From NCBI GenBank assembly GCA_023409535.1, contig JAEYGZ010000039.1:434001-498000 (forward strand): a DNA stretch of 64,000 nt. Reading direction: 5' to 3'. Both the position numbers and the translations under genes were made by a program. The DNA is from Bacillota bacterium (GTDB lineage Bacteria > Bacillota > Clostridia > Lachnospirales > Lachnospiraceae). Below are positions 8,862 to 16,623 of the stretch, one piece after another (within the stretch, counting starts at the first letter, position 1; every line of letters begins with the position of its first letter). The notes beneath the pieces are model-generated. The model was not told where the DNA came from. It worked only from the letters and a program-made list of their open reading frames with translations, and did no database searches.

Positions 8862-10145
8862 ATGGAGAAAAAAGAAAAGAGATTAACCATTTTAGTTATG
8901 GGTCTTTTATTATTTGGATTGATTGCATGTAGGAACATTAAGGACGAAGCTGATAAGATTATTACACCCACTCCCCAGATAACTCCTATGGTGGATCAGA
9001 AAAATACAAATATGAAGATAACTGTGACTCCGGAAATTACGAATGCAGTTGATAATACTGATACAACAGAGAATTTAAAAGAACCGATAAGTCCTACCTA
9101 TATTCCGGAGAGTTTACTAACATTTATAGAAAACAGCATCAAAAAGGGTGACGAGCTAAATACATTTTCCACTATTGTTAGTGATAAAGAGCTTAGTAGT
9201 GATGAAATAAATAGTTTCTCCAAGGATAAGGTGGTCGGAGAATATGTTGATATGGTAGAAGCAAGTACAGGAAGAGTATTACAGGTAGATGCAGATAACG
9301 ATGGAGTACAGGATTTGTATTTCTGGATTAATGATGGAGGTTCTATGGGTAATTCCAGCAGATATCTGCTGAAAGGGAATGCCGATAGTACGTATACGAT
9401 GACAGATGCCAGCTATATTGAAGTCACCCAGGAACTGGCTTTTATTAATTATGATGGAAAAAATTATCTGTTACAGACTACATTTGATTATAATACTAAG
9501 ATAAATAACGGATTTGAGATTAGCTGCTTTGTCGATGGCAAGGTACATGAGCGAATATTTTTAAGCAAAGATATCGTTGAATATAATGAGAATATGAACC
9601 TAAAGGATAAGAGTCTGGCGAGTATTGCGAAGAGCTGTGAAAAGATTGGTTTGGATCAGTATGCATATCATGTAAGATATAATGATTACAAAGTACAGGG
9701 AAGCGCAGAAAGATTACTGAAGGAAAATGAATTTAAGGATTTTATTGATGAGAATTCATATTCGTTAAATTCTGATGTTTACTATGGAGCGGATATTGAT
9801 AATGATGGTAGAGAAGAAATCTATTATAAAGATATTTTTTTTACTTCAACAAGAGGTATGATTACACATCTACAATATGAAATATGTAATATGAGTGGGA
9901 AAGATATGATTAAAAATTGCCTGAATACGATGAATTACCCCCAAATGTTTTGGGTTGAAAAATCAGACGAGGGGAACATTGTCTGTATTCTAAACCTTGA
10001 TAATCTATTGGATTATACCATTCATGGTTTTAATATAAAGAAAGACGGGGTAAAGGAGGTATTTCAGATTAACTTTACTGGTAATATGATTATTAACAGG
10101 ACAATATACACCACTGGAATTAATCTGGAGGATGAGCAGTGGTAA
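8862..10145 (+). CDS. Lipoprotein with Asp-rich calcium-loop-like repeats
   Basis: About 427 residues starting with a lipoprotein signal: positively charged N-terminus, hydrophobic core and lipobox GLIAC near residue 23. A Thr/Pro-rich linker follows. Two Asp-rich loops, VDADNDGVQDLYFW at about 145 and ADIDNDGREEIYYKD at about 307, resemble FG-GAP/VCBS or EF-hand-like calcium loops and suggest a divalent-metal-stabilised beta fold. The start is taken at ATG 8862, four bases after GAGGAG; ATG 8850 overlaps that site. I do not recognise a named family. It should be anchored to the outer face of the membrane. Confidence 0.75.
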   Translation: MEKKEKRLTILVMGLLLFGLIACRNIKDEADKIITPTPQITPMVDQKNTNMKITVTPEITNAVDNTDTTENLKEPISPTYIPESLLTFIENSIKKGDELNTFSTIVSDKELSSDEINSFSKDKVVGEYVDMVEASTGRVLQVDADNDGVQDLYFWINDGGSMGNSSRYLLKGNADSTYTMTDASYIEVTQELAFINYDGKNYLLQTTFDYNTKINNGFEISCFVDGKVHERIFLSKDIVEYNENMNLKDKSLASIAKSCEKIGLDQYAYHVRYNDYKVQGSAERLLKENEFKDFIDENSYSLNSDVYYGADIDNDGREEIYYKDIFFTSTRGMITHLQYEICNMSGKDMIKNCLNTMNYPQMFWVEKSDEGNIVCILNLDNLLDYTIHGFNIKKDGVKEVFQINFTGNMIINRTIYTTGINLEDEQW

Positions 10146-10241
10146 TCTATAAACTAGATTTAAGCGTTTGATTTTTGGGATAAATTATTAAGATCAGATT
10201 CTTGAAGCGTAGTAAATATGATTGTTTCAGATCACAAGCAA

Positions 10242-10326
10242 AACCCCATGACGCCATTGTCATGGGGTTAAACAACCCACATATAAACATCAAACAACCC
10301 ACTACGTCATTGTAGTGGGTTGTTTG
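10242..10326. repeat. Two-hairpin palindromic repeat, copy 3 (best preserved)
   Basis: Hairpin one (10242-10269) is AACCCCATGAC, loop GCCATT, GTCATGGGGTT: a perfect 11-bp stem. Hairpin two (10291-10326) is CAAACAACCCACTAC, loop GTCATT, and its exact complement: a perfect 15-bp stem. AAAAAAGGGGAGG follows. It lies at the left boundary of the decayed integrative element at 10.4-12.3 kb. Confidence 0.9.
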
Positions 10327-10446
10327 AAAAAAGGGGAGGTTGGAAAAACTACATTTTATCATGCTTTGTCATTATTATGAATAGCGATAAAACAAGCCTA
10401 TTCTATGGTTTTACACTTTATCATCTTTTATCACTAATTTTATAAA

Positions 10447-10468
10447 TGGTGTATAAATTGGTGTAAAA
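10447..10468. repeat. Direct repeat flanking element 1 (left), possible integrase arm site
   Basis: Two TGGTGTA motifs ten to twelve bases apart, ending GGTGTAAAA. A nearly identical pair is found in the same orientation at 12238-12258. Together they bracket the truncated integrase and the toxin-antitoxin genes. The layout resembles DR2-type arm sites inside the ends of Tn916-like elements; this interpretation is inferred. Confidence 0.55.
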
Positions 10469-10536
10469 AATAACCTCGGCTACACGCGACCAACCATATT
10501 TTATTTATTTGTATTAAGTTTTTTTCTTGTTTCTTC

Positions 10537-10777
10537 GTAAACGGTAAACCATACGTACATTACCTCTGAGTTCAATTCATGAGATAATATCGTAAAAGTG
10601 TAAAAAGTTGTACTAGTTTTTACACTTTACACGAAACTCACTAAGGAGGTTCTCATGAATACACAATTAGTCGCAAAAGAAGTTAAGCTCACTCAATGGA
10701 ATGCTCTGGTTCAGGAATGTATGTCCAGCGGCCTGAAGGTCAAAGACTGGTGCCAGCAGAATAACGTAGAGTTATGA
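10537..10777 (+). mobile_element. Left-end remnant of an IS66-family insertion sequence
   Basis: GTAAACGGTAAACCATACG at 10537 resembles the GTAA-type terminus of IS66-family elements and is followed, about 100 bases on, by the first codons of an IS66 tnpA-like gene. Only this end is left: no tnpB, tnpC or right end is seen. The IS sequence runs directly into a truncated integrase, which indicates insertion followed by deletion. Confidence 0.6.
10655..10777 (+). pseudogene. tnpA: IS66 TnpA-like N-terminal fragment
   Basis: A 40-codon frame with AAGGAGG seven bases upstream. The sequence VAKEVKLTQWNALVQECMSS then GLKVKDWCQQNNV is characteristic of the N-terminal helix-turn-helix part of the IS66-family accessory protein TnpA, usually about 100 residues or more. 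It stops after NNVEL where the IS sequence joins the integrase fragment, with the TGA overlapping the ATG of that fragment. It is a broken gene and not a functional transposase component. Confidence 0.8.
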
Positions 10778-11400
10778 CCGTGGAAGAGCAAAAGTTATTC
10801 ATGAAATGTTCAAAGGACAATTACCTGCATGATATATTCGAACTGGCACTTGCAACCGGTATGAGAAGCGGAGAGCTCCGAGGCCTTGAATGGAAAGACA
10901 TAGATTTTAAGAATAAGGTCATTCATGTTAATAAGACTTTGGTATATATAAATAATGATTATCTTCTGGATACGCCTAAGACTCCCACAAGCCGCCGAGA
11001 TATCCCAATGCTTGATAAGGTGGTAGGGTTGCTAAAGCAGCGTAAAGCAAAACAATCTGAAGAACGGCTGATGTTGGGTGATAAGTGGAAGACTGAAGAA
11101 GGACTTGAAAATTTGGTATTTACTACAATGACCGGATACCCGATTAATCGGGATATGCTCAAACAGGAAATGAATAGTGTAATTGATCAAATACATATAG
11201 AACATCCAGCTTTCCTACATATAACGCCGCATACTCTCAGACATACCTTCGCTACCAGGTGTATAGAGAATGGTATGCCACCGCAGGTGTTAAAAACCCT
11301 CTTGGGACATAGCAAGCTATCAATGACGATGGATTTATATAGTCATGTACTGCCTAATACAAAGGCAACAGAAATTCAAAGAATAGCAAATTTATTTTAA
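10774..11400 (+). pseudogene. 5'-truncated tyrosine integrase (Tn916-like Int) fragment
   Basis: 208 residues equal to the catalytic half of a phage-type tyrosine recombinase. It aligns from VMTVEEQKLF onward with residues from about 175 of the complete integrase at 34035-35183 and is very similar to it (TGMRSGELRGL, HTLRHTFATRCIENGM, LGHSKLSMTMDLYSHV). The catalytic Arg, His-x-x-Arg, His and Tyr (DLYSH) remain. The N-terminal arm-binding and core-binding domains are missing, replaced by the IS66 remnant. It may still be translated from ATG 10774, but it should not recombine normally. It marks an older integrated element. Confidence 0.85.
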
Positions 11401-11607
11401 GTTAGTTCAATGACCCTGCACAGCATCTGGATAAGCTGGTGGGATTTTCTGTTGGAAAAAATAATTTATCGAAATTGTAAACTTTTTGTTGCTTTTCTCC
11501 GATAAAAGAAGTATAATAAATTTTGTCAATTACCATATTATGACATATATTACCAGTAAAAATGTGTAATATTTTAATCAGATATTCACACATTAAATGT
11601 CATAAGG

Positions 11608-11616
11608 TGGTATAAT
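11608..11616 (+). promoter_or_regulatory. Extended -10 promoter of the toxin-antitoxin operon
   Basis: TGGTATAAT is a perfect extended -10 (TGnTATAAT). Transcription would start near 11622. That makes the ATG at 11617 too early to be used and supports the antitoxin start at 11662. Confidence 0.6.
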
Positions 11617-11661
11617 ATGAGTACAAGGAGAAAACACACAACTAAAGAAGGGGCTGATCCC

Positions 11662-11817
11662 ATGAACACAACTATTCAAAGACCATGTTCTGTTAAGGAT
11701 TCCATCGTACAGTCATGCAAAGAAGTAAAGTTGATGCGTGAAGGTATGCTTCCAAAAAAATCATGGAAAGAACTCAAAGAAGAACTTAAGAAAATTAAGG
11801 ACGAGGAGTCAAAATAA
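11662..11817 (+). CDS. Putative type II antitoxin, 51 residues
   Basis: A small, charged protein that ends SWKELKEELKKIKDEES, a helical Lys/Glu-rich tail typical of antitoxins that wrap a RelE/ParE toxin. It sits directly before a RelE-like gene, the two joined stop-to-start (TAAATG). GAAGGGG lies nine bases before ATG 11662. An in-frame ATG at 11617 overlaps the -10 box and is rejected. No DNA-binding motif stands out, so autoregulation is uncertain. Confidence 0.65.
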   Translation: MNTTIQRPCSVKDSIVQSCKEVKLMREGMLPKKSWKELKEELKKIKDEESK

Positions 11818-12177
11818 ATGTGTTATACCATTATACCTACTCCTAGGTTTGAGGAAGATATTAAATATTACATACAAAAGAAGAAGTTCACCAAAATTGA
11901 TGATGATTTAGATCCTGTTATTTTGGAATTGGAAAAGGGCAATCTCCTTGGTGACACTATAAATGACATAAAAATCTCATCACCTTATCATACCTATAAA
12001 GTTAGAGTTGCTAACTCTAACACAAATGTGGGCAAATCAAATGGTTATAGATTGATATATTATGTGGTTAAGGACGAGAAGGAAATATATCTATTAACCG
12101 TATATTACAAAAAAGAGGACAAAGATATACCGAATAAATTTGAAATAGCTTCAATCATAAACCAATATTGCCTATAG
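11818..12177 (+). CDS. Putative RelE/ParE-superfamily toxin
   Basis: 119 residues with the RelE/ParE pattern: IIPTPRFEEDIKYYIQKKKF at the N-terminus, central ISSPYHTYKVRVANSN, then GYRLIYYVVKDEKEIYLLTV and a C-terminal helix. Family members cleave ribosome-bound mRNA (RelE) or poison gyrase (ParE); which applies is not clear from sequence. The ATG follows the antitoxin stop without a gap, and GAGGAG within the end of the antitoxin gene serves as ribosome site. The pair lies inside the decayed element and may explain why that remnant persists. Confidence 0.75.
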   Translation: MCYTIIPTPRFEEDIKYYIQKKKFTKIDDDLDPVILELEKGNLLGDTINDIKISSPYHTYKVRVANSNTNVGKSNGYRLIYYVVKDEKEIYLLTVYYKKEDKDIPNKFEIASIINQYCL

Positions 12178-12237
12178 CATGAAAACATACCCCGGTCAGC
12201 AATGGCTGGGGATTTCTTTACGGCCATCATGTAAAAT

Positions 12238-12258
12238 GGTGTAAACCTGGTGTAAAAT
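12238..12258. repeat. Direct repeat flanking element 1 (right)
   Basis: TGGTGTAAACC then TGGTGTAAAA, in the same orientation as the pair at 10447-10468, with one base of length difference. It closes the 1.8-kb decayed element carrying the integrase fragment and the toxin-antitoxin pair. Confidence 0.55.
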
Positions 12259-12335
12259 ACATAATAATAGATGAATATTTCAACTTTTCGAGAACATTAA
12301 AAATCGCTACAACACCGATAAAATAAGGAAAAGCA

Positions 12336-12367
12336 AACAGCCCACCACGCCATTGTGATGGGCTGTT
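12336..12367. repeat. Palindromic hairpin repeat at left boundary of element 2
   Basis: AACAGCCCACCAC, loop GCCATT, GTGATGGGCTGTT; one position is mismatched on plus-strand RNA and would be a G-U pair on minus-strand RNA. TTCACTAAAAAGGGGAGG (12366-12383) follows and is identical to 35351-35368 after the copy at the right boundary. It is a candidate attL core. Confidence 0.8.
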
Positions 12368-12487
12368 CACTAAAAAGGGGAGGTTGATAAAACGTGATTC
12401 CATCATGCTTTGTCAGCCTTCGTTTTGTTTTTGAAATAGGGATTTTAGAGATTTGGATTTCGTCCTGTGCCATAGAGTGAAATTGAA

Positions 12488-12510
12488 GTTGGGGCAAAAA
12501 TTGGGGCAGA
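12488..12510. repeat. Left TTGGGGCA-pair direct repeat of element 2
   Basis: GTTGGGGCA and, four bases on, TTGGGGCA. The matching pair at 35213-35235 has a one-base shorter spacer and the same orientation. It is a possible arm-type binding site for the N-terminal domain of the integrase. Confidence 0.55.
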
Positions 12511-12582
12511 TTAAATGAATATAAAAGGTTAGTTTTATAATATACTTCGTTGAAAAAGTAGGTGTGCTAGAAAATAATCAAT

Positions 12583-13101
12583 CTATTTATACGTTTTTTT
12601 CAGCCCCTTGTGTTGACCATAAAGATTGTAATTTGGCATAATATCAAACTTATTTGTCCATCTAAAACCAGAAACTTCAGGTAATAAAGATCTAAAGTTA
12701 CCCCAGTTTAAAACATGAAAACCATATAAATCTTTATCGGGAATATAATTTAAACTCTGTGAGTTAAAGGCAGGGGAATGTGAATATATGAGTAATTTTT
12801 CAGCTAACTCAATTTCTTTTGACCATTGATTACTATTAGGTGTTGATTCTCCTGCTAATCGACCTATATAAATACTCACTTTATTTGAATCACAGTTATT
12901 TCGCCATGCTTCCTGTTTTAATCTTACTCCAAAAGTTTGCTTATCTGCTTTCCCTATGTAGAGTAATACATCGGAACCATAAATATGGTGTGTTCCATAT
13001 ACTTGATAAATACCATAATCAACTTCATTATCCATTAATGATCCAAGTTCATCTATTGAAAAAGGTCCATCCCAATCAATATGTACAATTCGCTCTGCCA
13101 T
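12583..13101 (-). CDS. GIY-YIG family nuclease
   Basis: 172 residues. The GIY-YIG signature is clear: YGIYQVYG at about residue 29, LLYIGKA at about 46, the catalytic-type Arg in FGVRLKQEAWRN at about 59, and Glu and Asn in ELAEKLLIYSHSPAFNSQ at about 98-115. The family cuts DNA in repair, homing and some type II restriction enzymes (Eco29kI type). The C-terminal half is not recognised. TGAGGT precedes the ATG. It points the same way as the receiver-HEPN, GHKL and methyltransferase genes but lies 298 bases beyond the last; that gap holds no gene. It is a plausible restriction component for the methyltransferase, which is inferred from neighbourhood. Confidence 0.75.
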   Translation of the reverse strand: MAERIVHIDWDGPFSIDELGSLMDNEVDYGIYQVYGTHHIYGSDVLLYIGKADKQTFGVRLKQEAWRNNCDSNKVSIYIGRLAGESTPNSNQWSKEIELAEKLLIYSHSPAFNSQSLNYIPDKDLYGFHVLNWGNFRSLLPEVSGFRWTNKFDIMPNYNLYGQHKGLKKTYK

Positions 13102-13399
13102 TTCTAAACCTCATTTACTTTTAATTATGGTGTTAGCATCATTTAGAATTTAATTATTTACATTACTCATTTCATTTAGTATTAAATAATTATCATACGG
13201 TAATAAATCTAAACTGACTTGAAATATACTATTACCATCTGGACATTGAATATTAAATTCACAATCAAAATTGCATTGGTTTGTTAATGAATGCAATTTG
13301 TTTTAAGATAATGGTTTTGTAATAATATCCATATTAATAACCAAATTCCAAATTGTCGCATCAATGATTTCGATTATACTTTAGTTATGATTCCAAACT

Positions 13400-14329
13400 T
13401 TAAATATTTTGGGTAACAAATTGTTCTAGATCTTGAATCAAAGAATTATATGCAATAATATTACTACGCATTTTTTTATGCAATGCTTCGTCAATCAGAA
13501 TAGGCTGTTTACATATTTCAATTGTATTTTCACCTGATTTTCTATGACCTAAAGCATTACGGTATTGTGATATACTTTCTTCATAATTAGTTTTAAAATC
13601 TGTGTGTTCTGGTTTAGGCTCAAAACCATAGTTAGATTGAAATACTTCAATTACTTTTGTTAAAAGATACAAGCGATCAGAATGGCTAAAAAAGTATTTG
13701 TCATTTACAGCAGGTGGAAATATAGGGGATTTATCAACAATCTTCTTCTGACCTTTCTCTTGTCGTCTTAAGTTATGTTCTATTGTACTATGTACAGCTT
13801 CTTCTAAAATAGCCTGTTCTGGTTGCGTGAATTTTTGCCATGCTATATTCAATATTTCTTTTACTCGCACCTCAAAATCGCACGAATTATCTAACACGAA
13901 TCCCCTCAAATTGATTAAATCTTCAGAGCGCCTTATAATTTTATCTATAAGTTTTTCGATTTTGGGTTGAAAAAGTTCCAATTTTCGGTTTGCATAATAA
14001 ACTCCATCAATTGGTGGAAATACAGATTTAATAGCTACTAGCATATCCTCATATTGTGATGAATAAAAAAGAATATCTGTCAATATATTTTGTGCTCTTA
14101 TACTAGCAATAATAGCATCACCAGTATTACCGGATGCTAATTTATAGTCCATTAGAATAAGATCGTATTCATTACCAAATAGTTCATCTAAGTTAAAATC
14201 ATCACCATTTTTACGGTTAATTTCCGCTATAAGGCAATGTTTGTCCATAAGCTGATTTATTCTAAGTATCTGCATTCTAAACCATGTCGGCTCATCTTCG
14301 AACCATAAAATTTTAAATGTGCAGTTCAT
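13400..14329 (-). CDS. Receiver domain fused to HEPN-like C-terminal domain
   Basis: 309 residues. Residues 5-120 form a CheY-like receiver: acidic cluster ILWFEDEP (E11, D12, E13), putative phospho-acceptor D61 in YDLILMDYKLASG, Ser in ILFYSSQ (90-91) and a possible conserved Lys near 116. The C-terminal part is helical and contains YRNALGH (R257, N258, H262), the R-x4-H arrangement with polar second residue that marks HEPN ribonuclease domains. No DNA-binding output domain is seen. The start overlaps the stop of the GHKL gene by four bases (ATGA), so translation is coupled. I infer an RNase effector switched by phosphorylation or by contact with the GHKL protein. Receiver call is firm; HEPN call rests on the motif and helical context. 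Confidence 0.7.
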   Translation of the reverse strand: MNCTFKILWFEDEPTWFRMQILRINQLMDKHCLIAEINRKNGDDFNLDELFGNEYDLILMDYKLASGNTGDAIIASIRAQNILTDILFYSSQYEDMLVAIKSVFPPIDGVYYANRKLELFQPKIEKLIDKIIRRSEDLINLRGFVLDNSCDFEVRVKEILNIAWQKFTQPEQAILEEAVHSTIEHNLRRQEKGQKKIVDKSPIFPPAVNDKYFFSHSDRLYLLTKVIEVFQSNYGFEPKPEHTDFKTNYEESISQYRNALGHRKSGENTIEICKQPILIDEALHKKMRSNIIAYNSLIQDLEQFVTQNI

Positions 14330-16623
14330 TTTTTTAATGTCACCACCAATCTGAATCCTGTCGTATAAGTACTATCAATGTGAACTGATCCTTGCATTTC
14401 AGTTACTAATAATTTTATATGATATAGACCAATACCAAAACCTTGCTTACTATCAGTCGTTGATACTCCCCATTCAAACAGTATTTTAGGGTCAATGTTT
14501 TTAGGGAGACCTATTCCATTATCAGAAAAAGTAACTTCAACATTTTCGGAAGTCTCCGCGAGTAAAATTTCCAGATAATCTGCATGTGCCTTGAGAGAAT
14601 TACTTGCTATGTTATCTAAAATCAAACCAATGGAAGAAGAATCAAACTTGCAATTATAAGCACTATCATTAGCTATAAGATTATATGTTAGACCTTTTAA
14701 GGCCAAACCGACATCCAAATATTGTCTAATGAAGTCATTAATACTATGGCTTCCACTTTGCTTAAGATTTTGATTTCCCTTTATAGCAAGTTCAGCCAAC
14801 TTATTAGCTTTTTGATTTGACTGATAAATTTCGGCTAAAACTTCTATAATATTATCTTTGCTGTCAATGTTACTTTCAGCGATTATGTCCCGTAAATAGC
14901 TAACATTCCCTCGCGTAGCTTCCGTGAGAGTATAAATAGAATGAAGTCCGTTAATTAAATTCTCTACATTTTGATTAGCAGCACCTTTTAAAAAGAGAAC
15001 TTGTTTTTCACGCGCAATATTTTCTTTCTTAGTTTTATCTAAAGCTTGAGCAGTAGATGCGTTTTCTTGCTCTAGTTCAATATTATGAGAAAGAATGGCT
15101 TCTGTATGCTTTTTTACTGTTTGGGTAAGTCCAAGCAGATTAGCATCTTGCGTTTGTTCTGCTACAGCCTCTAATTTTTTTAACGAAACAGATATACTGT
15201 CAGACTGTTTAGATTGGTTTTCACTTTTCAAAAGGTCGGGATTGTAATCTACACTAATGATATTATCAGGATTCACATTATTTACGAATTGTGCAAGTAT
15301 CAGTTCTCCAACTTCGTCTGGACTAATCGTATGAAATGGGTCTTCTTTGAGCGGCTCGCCCCAATTGATTATTGTAACTACATATTTTTCGAGAATTTTT
15401 AATACTTTTTCTAAAAATAATGTAGATAACATTTCCACGGCAGCCGTTTGAATAAATCCATGTGCGCGGCTGCTAGTTTCAATAAATTGATCATTATTTC
15501 CTCGTATAGATATTCTTCCCATTATTTCTCGTGTTCCTAAAAAGCGTTTCCATCCTTGGGCTTTTCGTTGATCTATGTTGAAGAAATCTTGACCAGGCTC
15601 ACCGTACGGGTTTATTCTAAATCCGTTTTTATATATAAAAACAGAACCATAGTTTACAGGCTGTACGCCCCCCATTTGACGTGTAAAGCTAATTTTTGCA
15701 CTTCGATTAAGATAGAATACTGAAATATGAATATCCTTTAATTGACGGTAATCAATATTTTTCTCCGTTATTGTAAAGATATAATCGCCTCTATCTGATA
15801 AGCTACTTGTGATAGTCTTCCCGTCTTTAGAAATATCAACTTCCATGTTAGTGGTTTTAAGGTTGAATTTTTCAAATACATCATTGTGAATTAACCCATT
15901 AACAATATCTCGTTCAGGATTTATGCCATCCTTTTCAAGAACTTTTTTATCGTTTTCTTTTTCCATTTCGGCAATTATTTCAATATCAAAAGAAAGCTCC
16001 CCTTGATCCGTATCTGGACTAATTAACTTCATTAAGGAGCGTTTTAATCGTAATATAGCATCGCGATCCCAATCTTCTCGCAAATTATTTACAATTAAGG
16101 TTGTTCCATAAGAAAAAGAGTTAGGCAATGTAGAAACTGTTGAGTATTCAACAGGAATTTCCATAAATTCCTGAGAATCATCAAGTTCGAACTTATTCCA
16201 ATCAACGTTAACTACATGAGCGATAGTATCAGTCTTAGTTTTTGTAATGAGTTGTAATGTTTCACCTAAGCGATCACATGAAAATCTACCGACGCCTTTT
16301 GCACCAGCCACCTCTCTTTTGATTTCATCTCTATATGAAGACCCTTTCCTGTTTTGGACTTTTTTTTCTGAATATGCCACAAACAACCATTTTTGTATAA
16401 TATCTTCGTAGTTCATGCCACATCCATCATCAGATATAATAATTTGCTCGTCTCCCCTGTCGGAAGTTACAAATGAAATATTCACTTTGCTAGCACCAGC
16501 ATCATAAGAATTTTTAACCAACTCAAATACAGCAATAAATCTATCACTAATTAAATCGCGACCTATTATATTTTTTAAACCGGCACTTACTCTAAAGGAT
16601 AAAGAACTATTCATTTTGCTCAT
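14326..16623 (-). CDS. GHKL ATPase with N-terminal MORC/Hsp90-like and C-terminal histidine-kinase-like domains
   Basis: 765 residues with two ATP-binding folds. N-terminal GHKL (about 5-170): N-box FELVKNSYDAGA (N38), SDDGCGM (64-70), GAKGVGRFSCDRLG (107-120). A transducer/S5-like part follows at about 300-400 (FIYKNGFRINPYGEPGQD). Then a coiled coil (about 455-560) and a histidine-kinase-like catalytic domain (about 660-765): LILDNIASNSLKAHA, FSDNGIGLP, LFEWGVSTT, GFGIGLYHIKLL. No canonical H-box is present; a His in NGLHSIYTL (about 555-570) is the only evident candidate. GGAGGTG lies seven bases before the ATG, which is inside the methyltransferase gene (17-base overlap). Such N-terminal modules occur in paraMORC proteins of restriction-modification operons. 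It is likely the sensor that controls the receiver-HEPN protein. Confidence 0.85.
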   Translation of the reverse strand: MSKMNSSLSFRVSAGLKNIIGRDLISDRFIAVFELVKNSYDAGASKVNISFVTSDRGDEQIIISDDGCGMNYEDIIQKWLFVAYSEKKVQNRKGSSYRDEIKREVAGAKGVGRFSCDRLGETLQLITKTKTDTIAHVVNVDWNKFELDDSQEFMEIPVEYSTVSTLPNSFSYGTTLIVNNLREDWDRDAILRLKRSLMKLISPDTDQGELSFDIEIIAEMEKENDKKVLEKDGINPERDIVNGLIHNDVFEKFNLKTTNMEVDISKDGKTITSSLSDRGDYIFTITEKNIDYRQLKDIHISVFYLNRSAKISFTRQMGGVQPVNYGSVFIYKNGFRINPYGEPGQDFFNIDQRKAQGWKRFLGTREIMGRISIRGNNDQFIETSSRAHGFIQTAAVEMLSTLFLEKVLKILEKYVVTIINWGEPLKEDPFHTISPDEVGELILAQFVNNVNPDNIISVDYNPDLLKSENQSKQSDSISVSLKKLEAVAEQTQDANLLGLTQTVKKHTEAILSHNIELEQENASTAQALDKTKKENIAREKQVLFLKGAANQNVENLINGLHSIYTLTEATRGNVSYLRDIIAESNIDSKDNIIEVLAEIYQSNQKANKLAELAIKGNQNLKQSGSHSINDFIRQYLDVGLALKGLTYNLIANDSAYNCKFDSSSIGLILDNIASNSLKAHADYLEILLAETSENVEVTFSDNGIGLPKNIDPKILFEWGVSTTDSKQGFGIGLYHIKLLVTEMQGSVHIDSTYTTGFRLVVTLKK

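Noticed and set aside
10774..11400. Integrase fragment as an intact short recombinase
   Set aside because: It lacks both N-terminal DNA-binding domains present in its close relative at 34035 and begins exactly at the IS66 junction.
11617..11661. Upstream ATG of the antitoxin gene
   Set aside because: It directly follows a perfect extended -10 box, so it would lie at or before the transcription start. The ATG at 11662 has its own ribosome site.
1088..12367. Hairpin repeats as a CRISPR array
   Set aside because: Copies are kilobases apart, not regularly spaced, stems differ from copy to copy and no cas genes are present.
15214..15402. Plus-strand frame inside the GHKL gene, and similar shadow frames in other large genes
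   Set aside because: They have no ribosome site or domain and lie opposite well-supported coding sequence.
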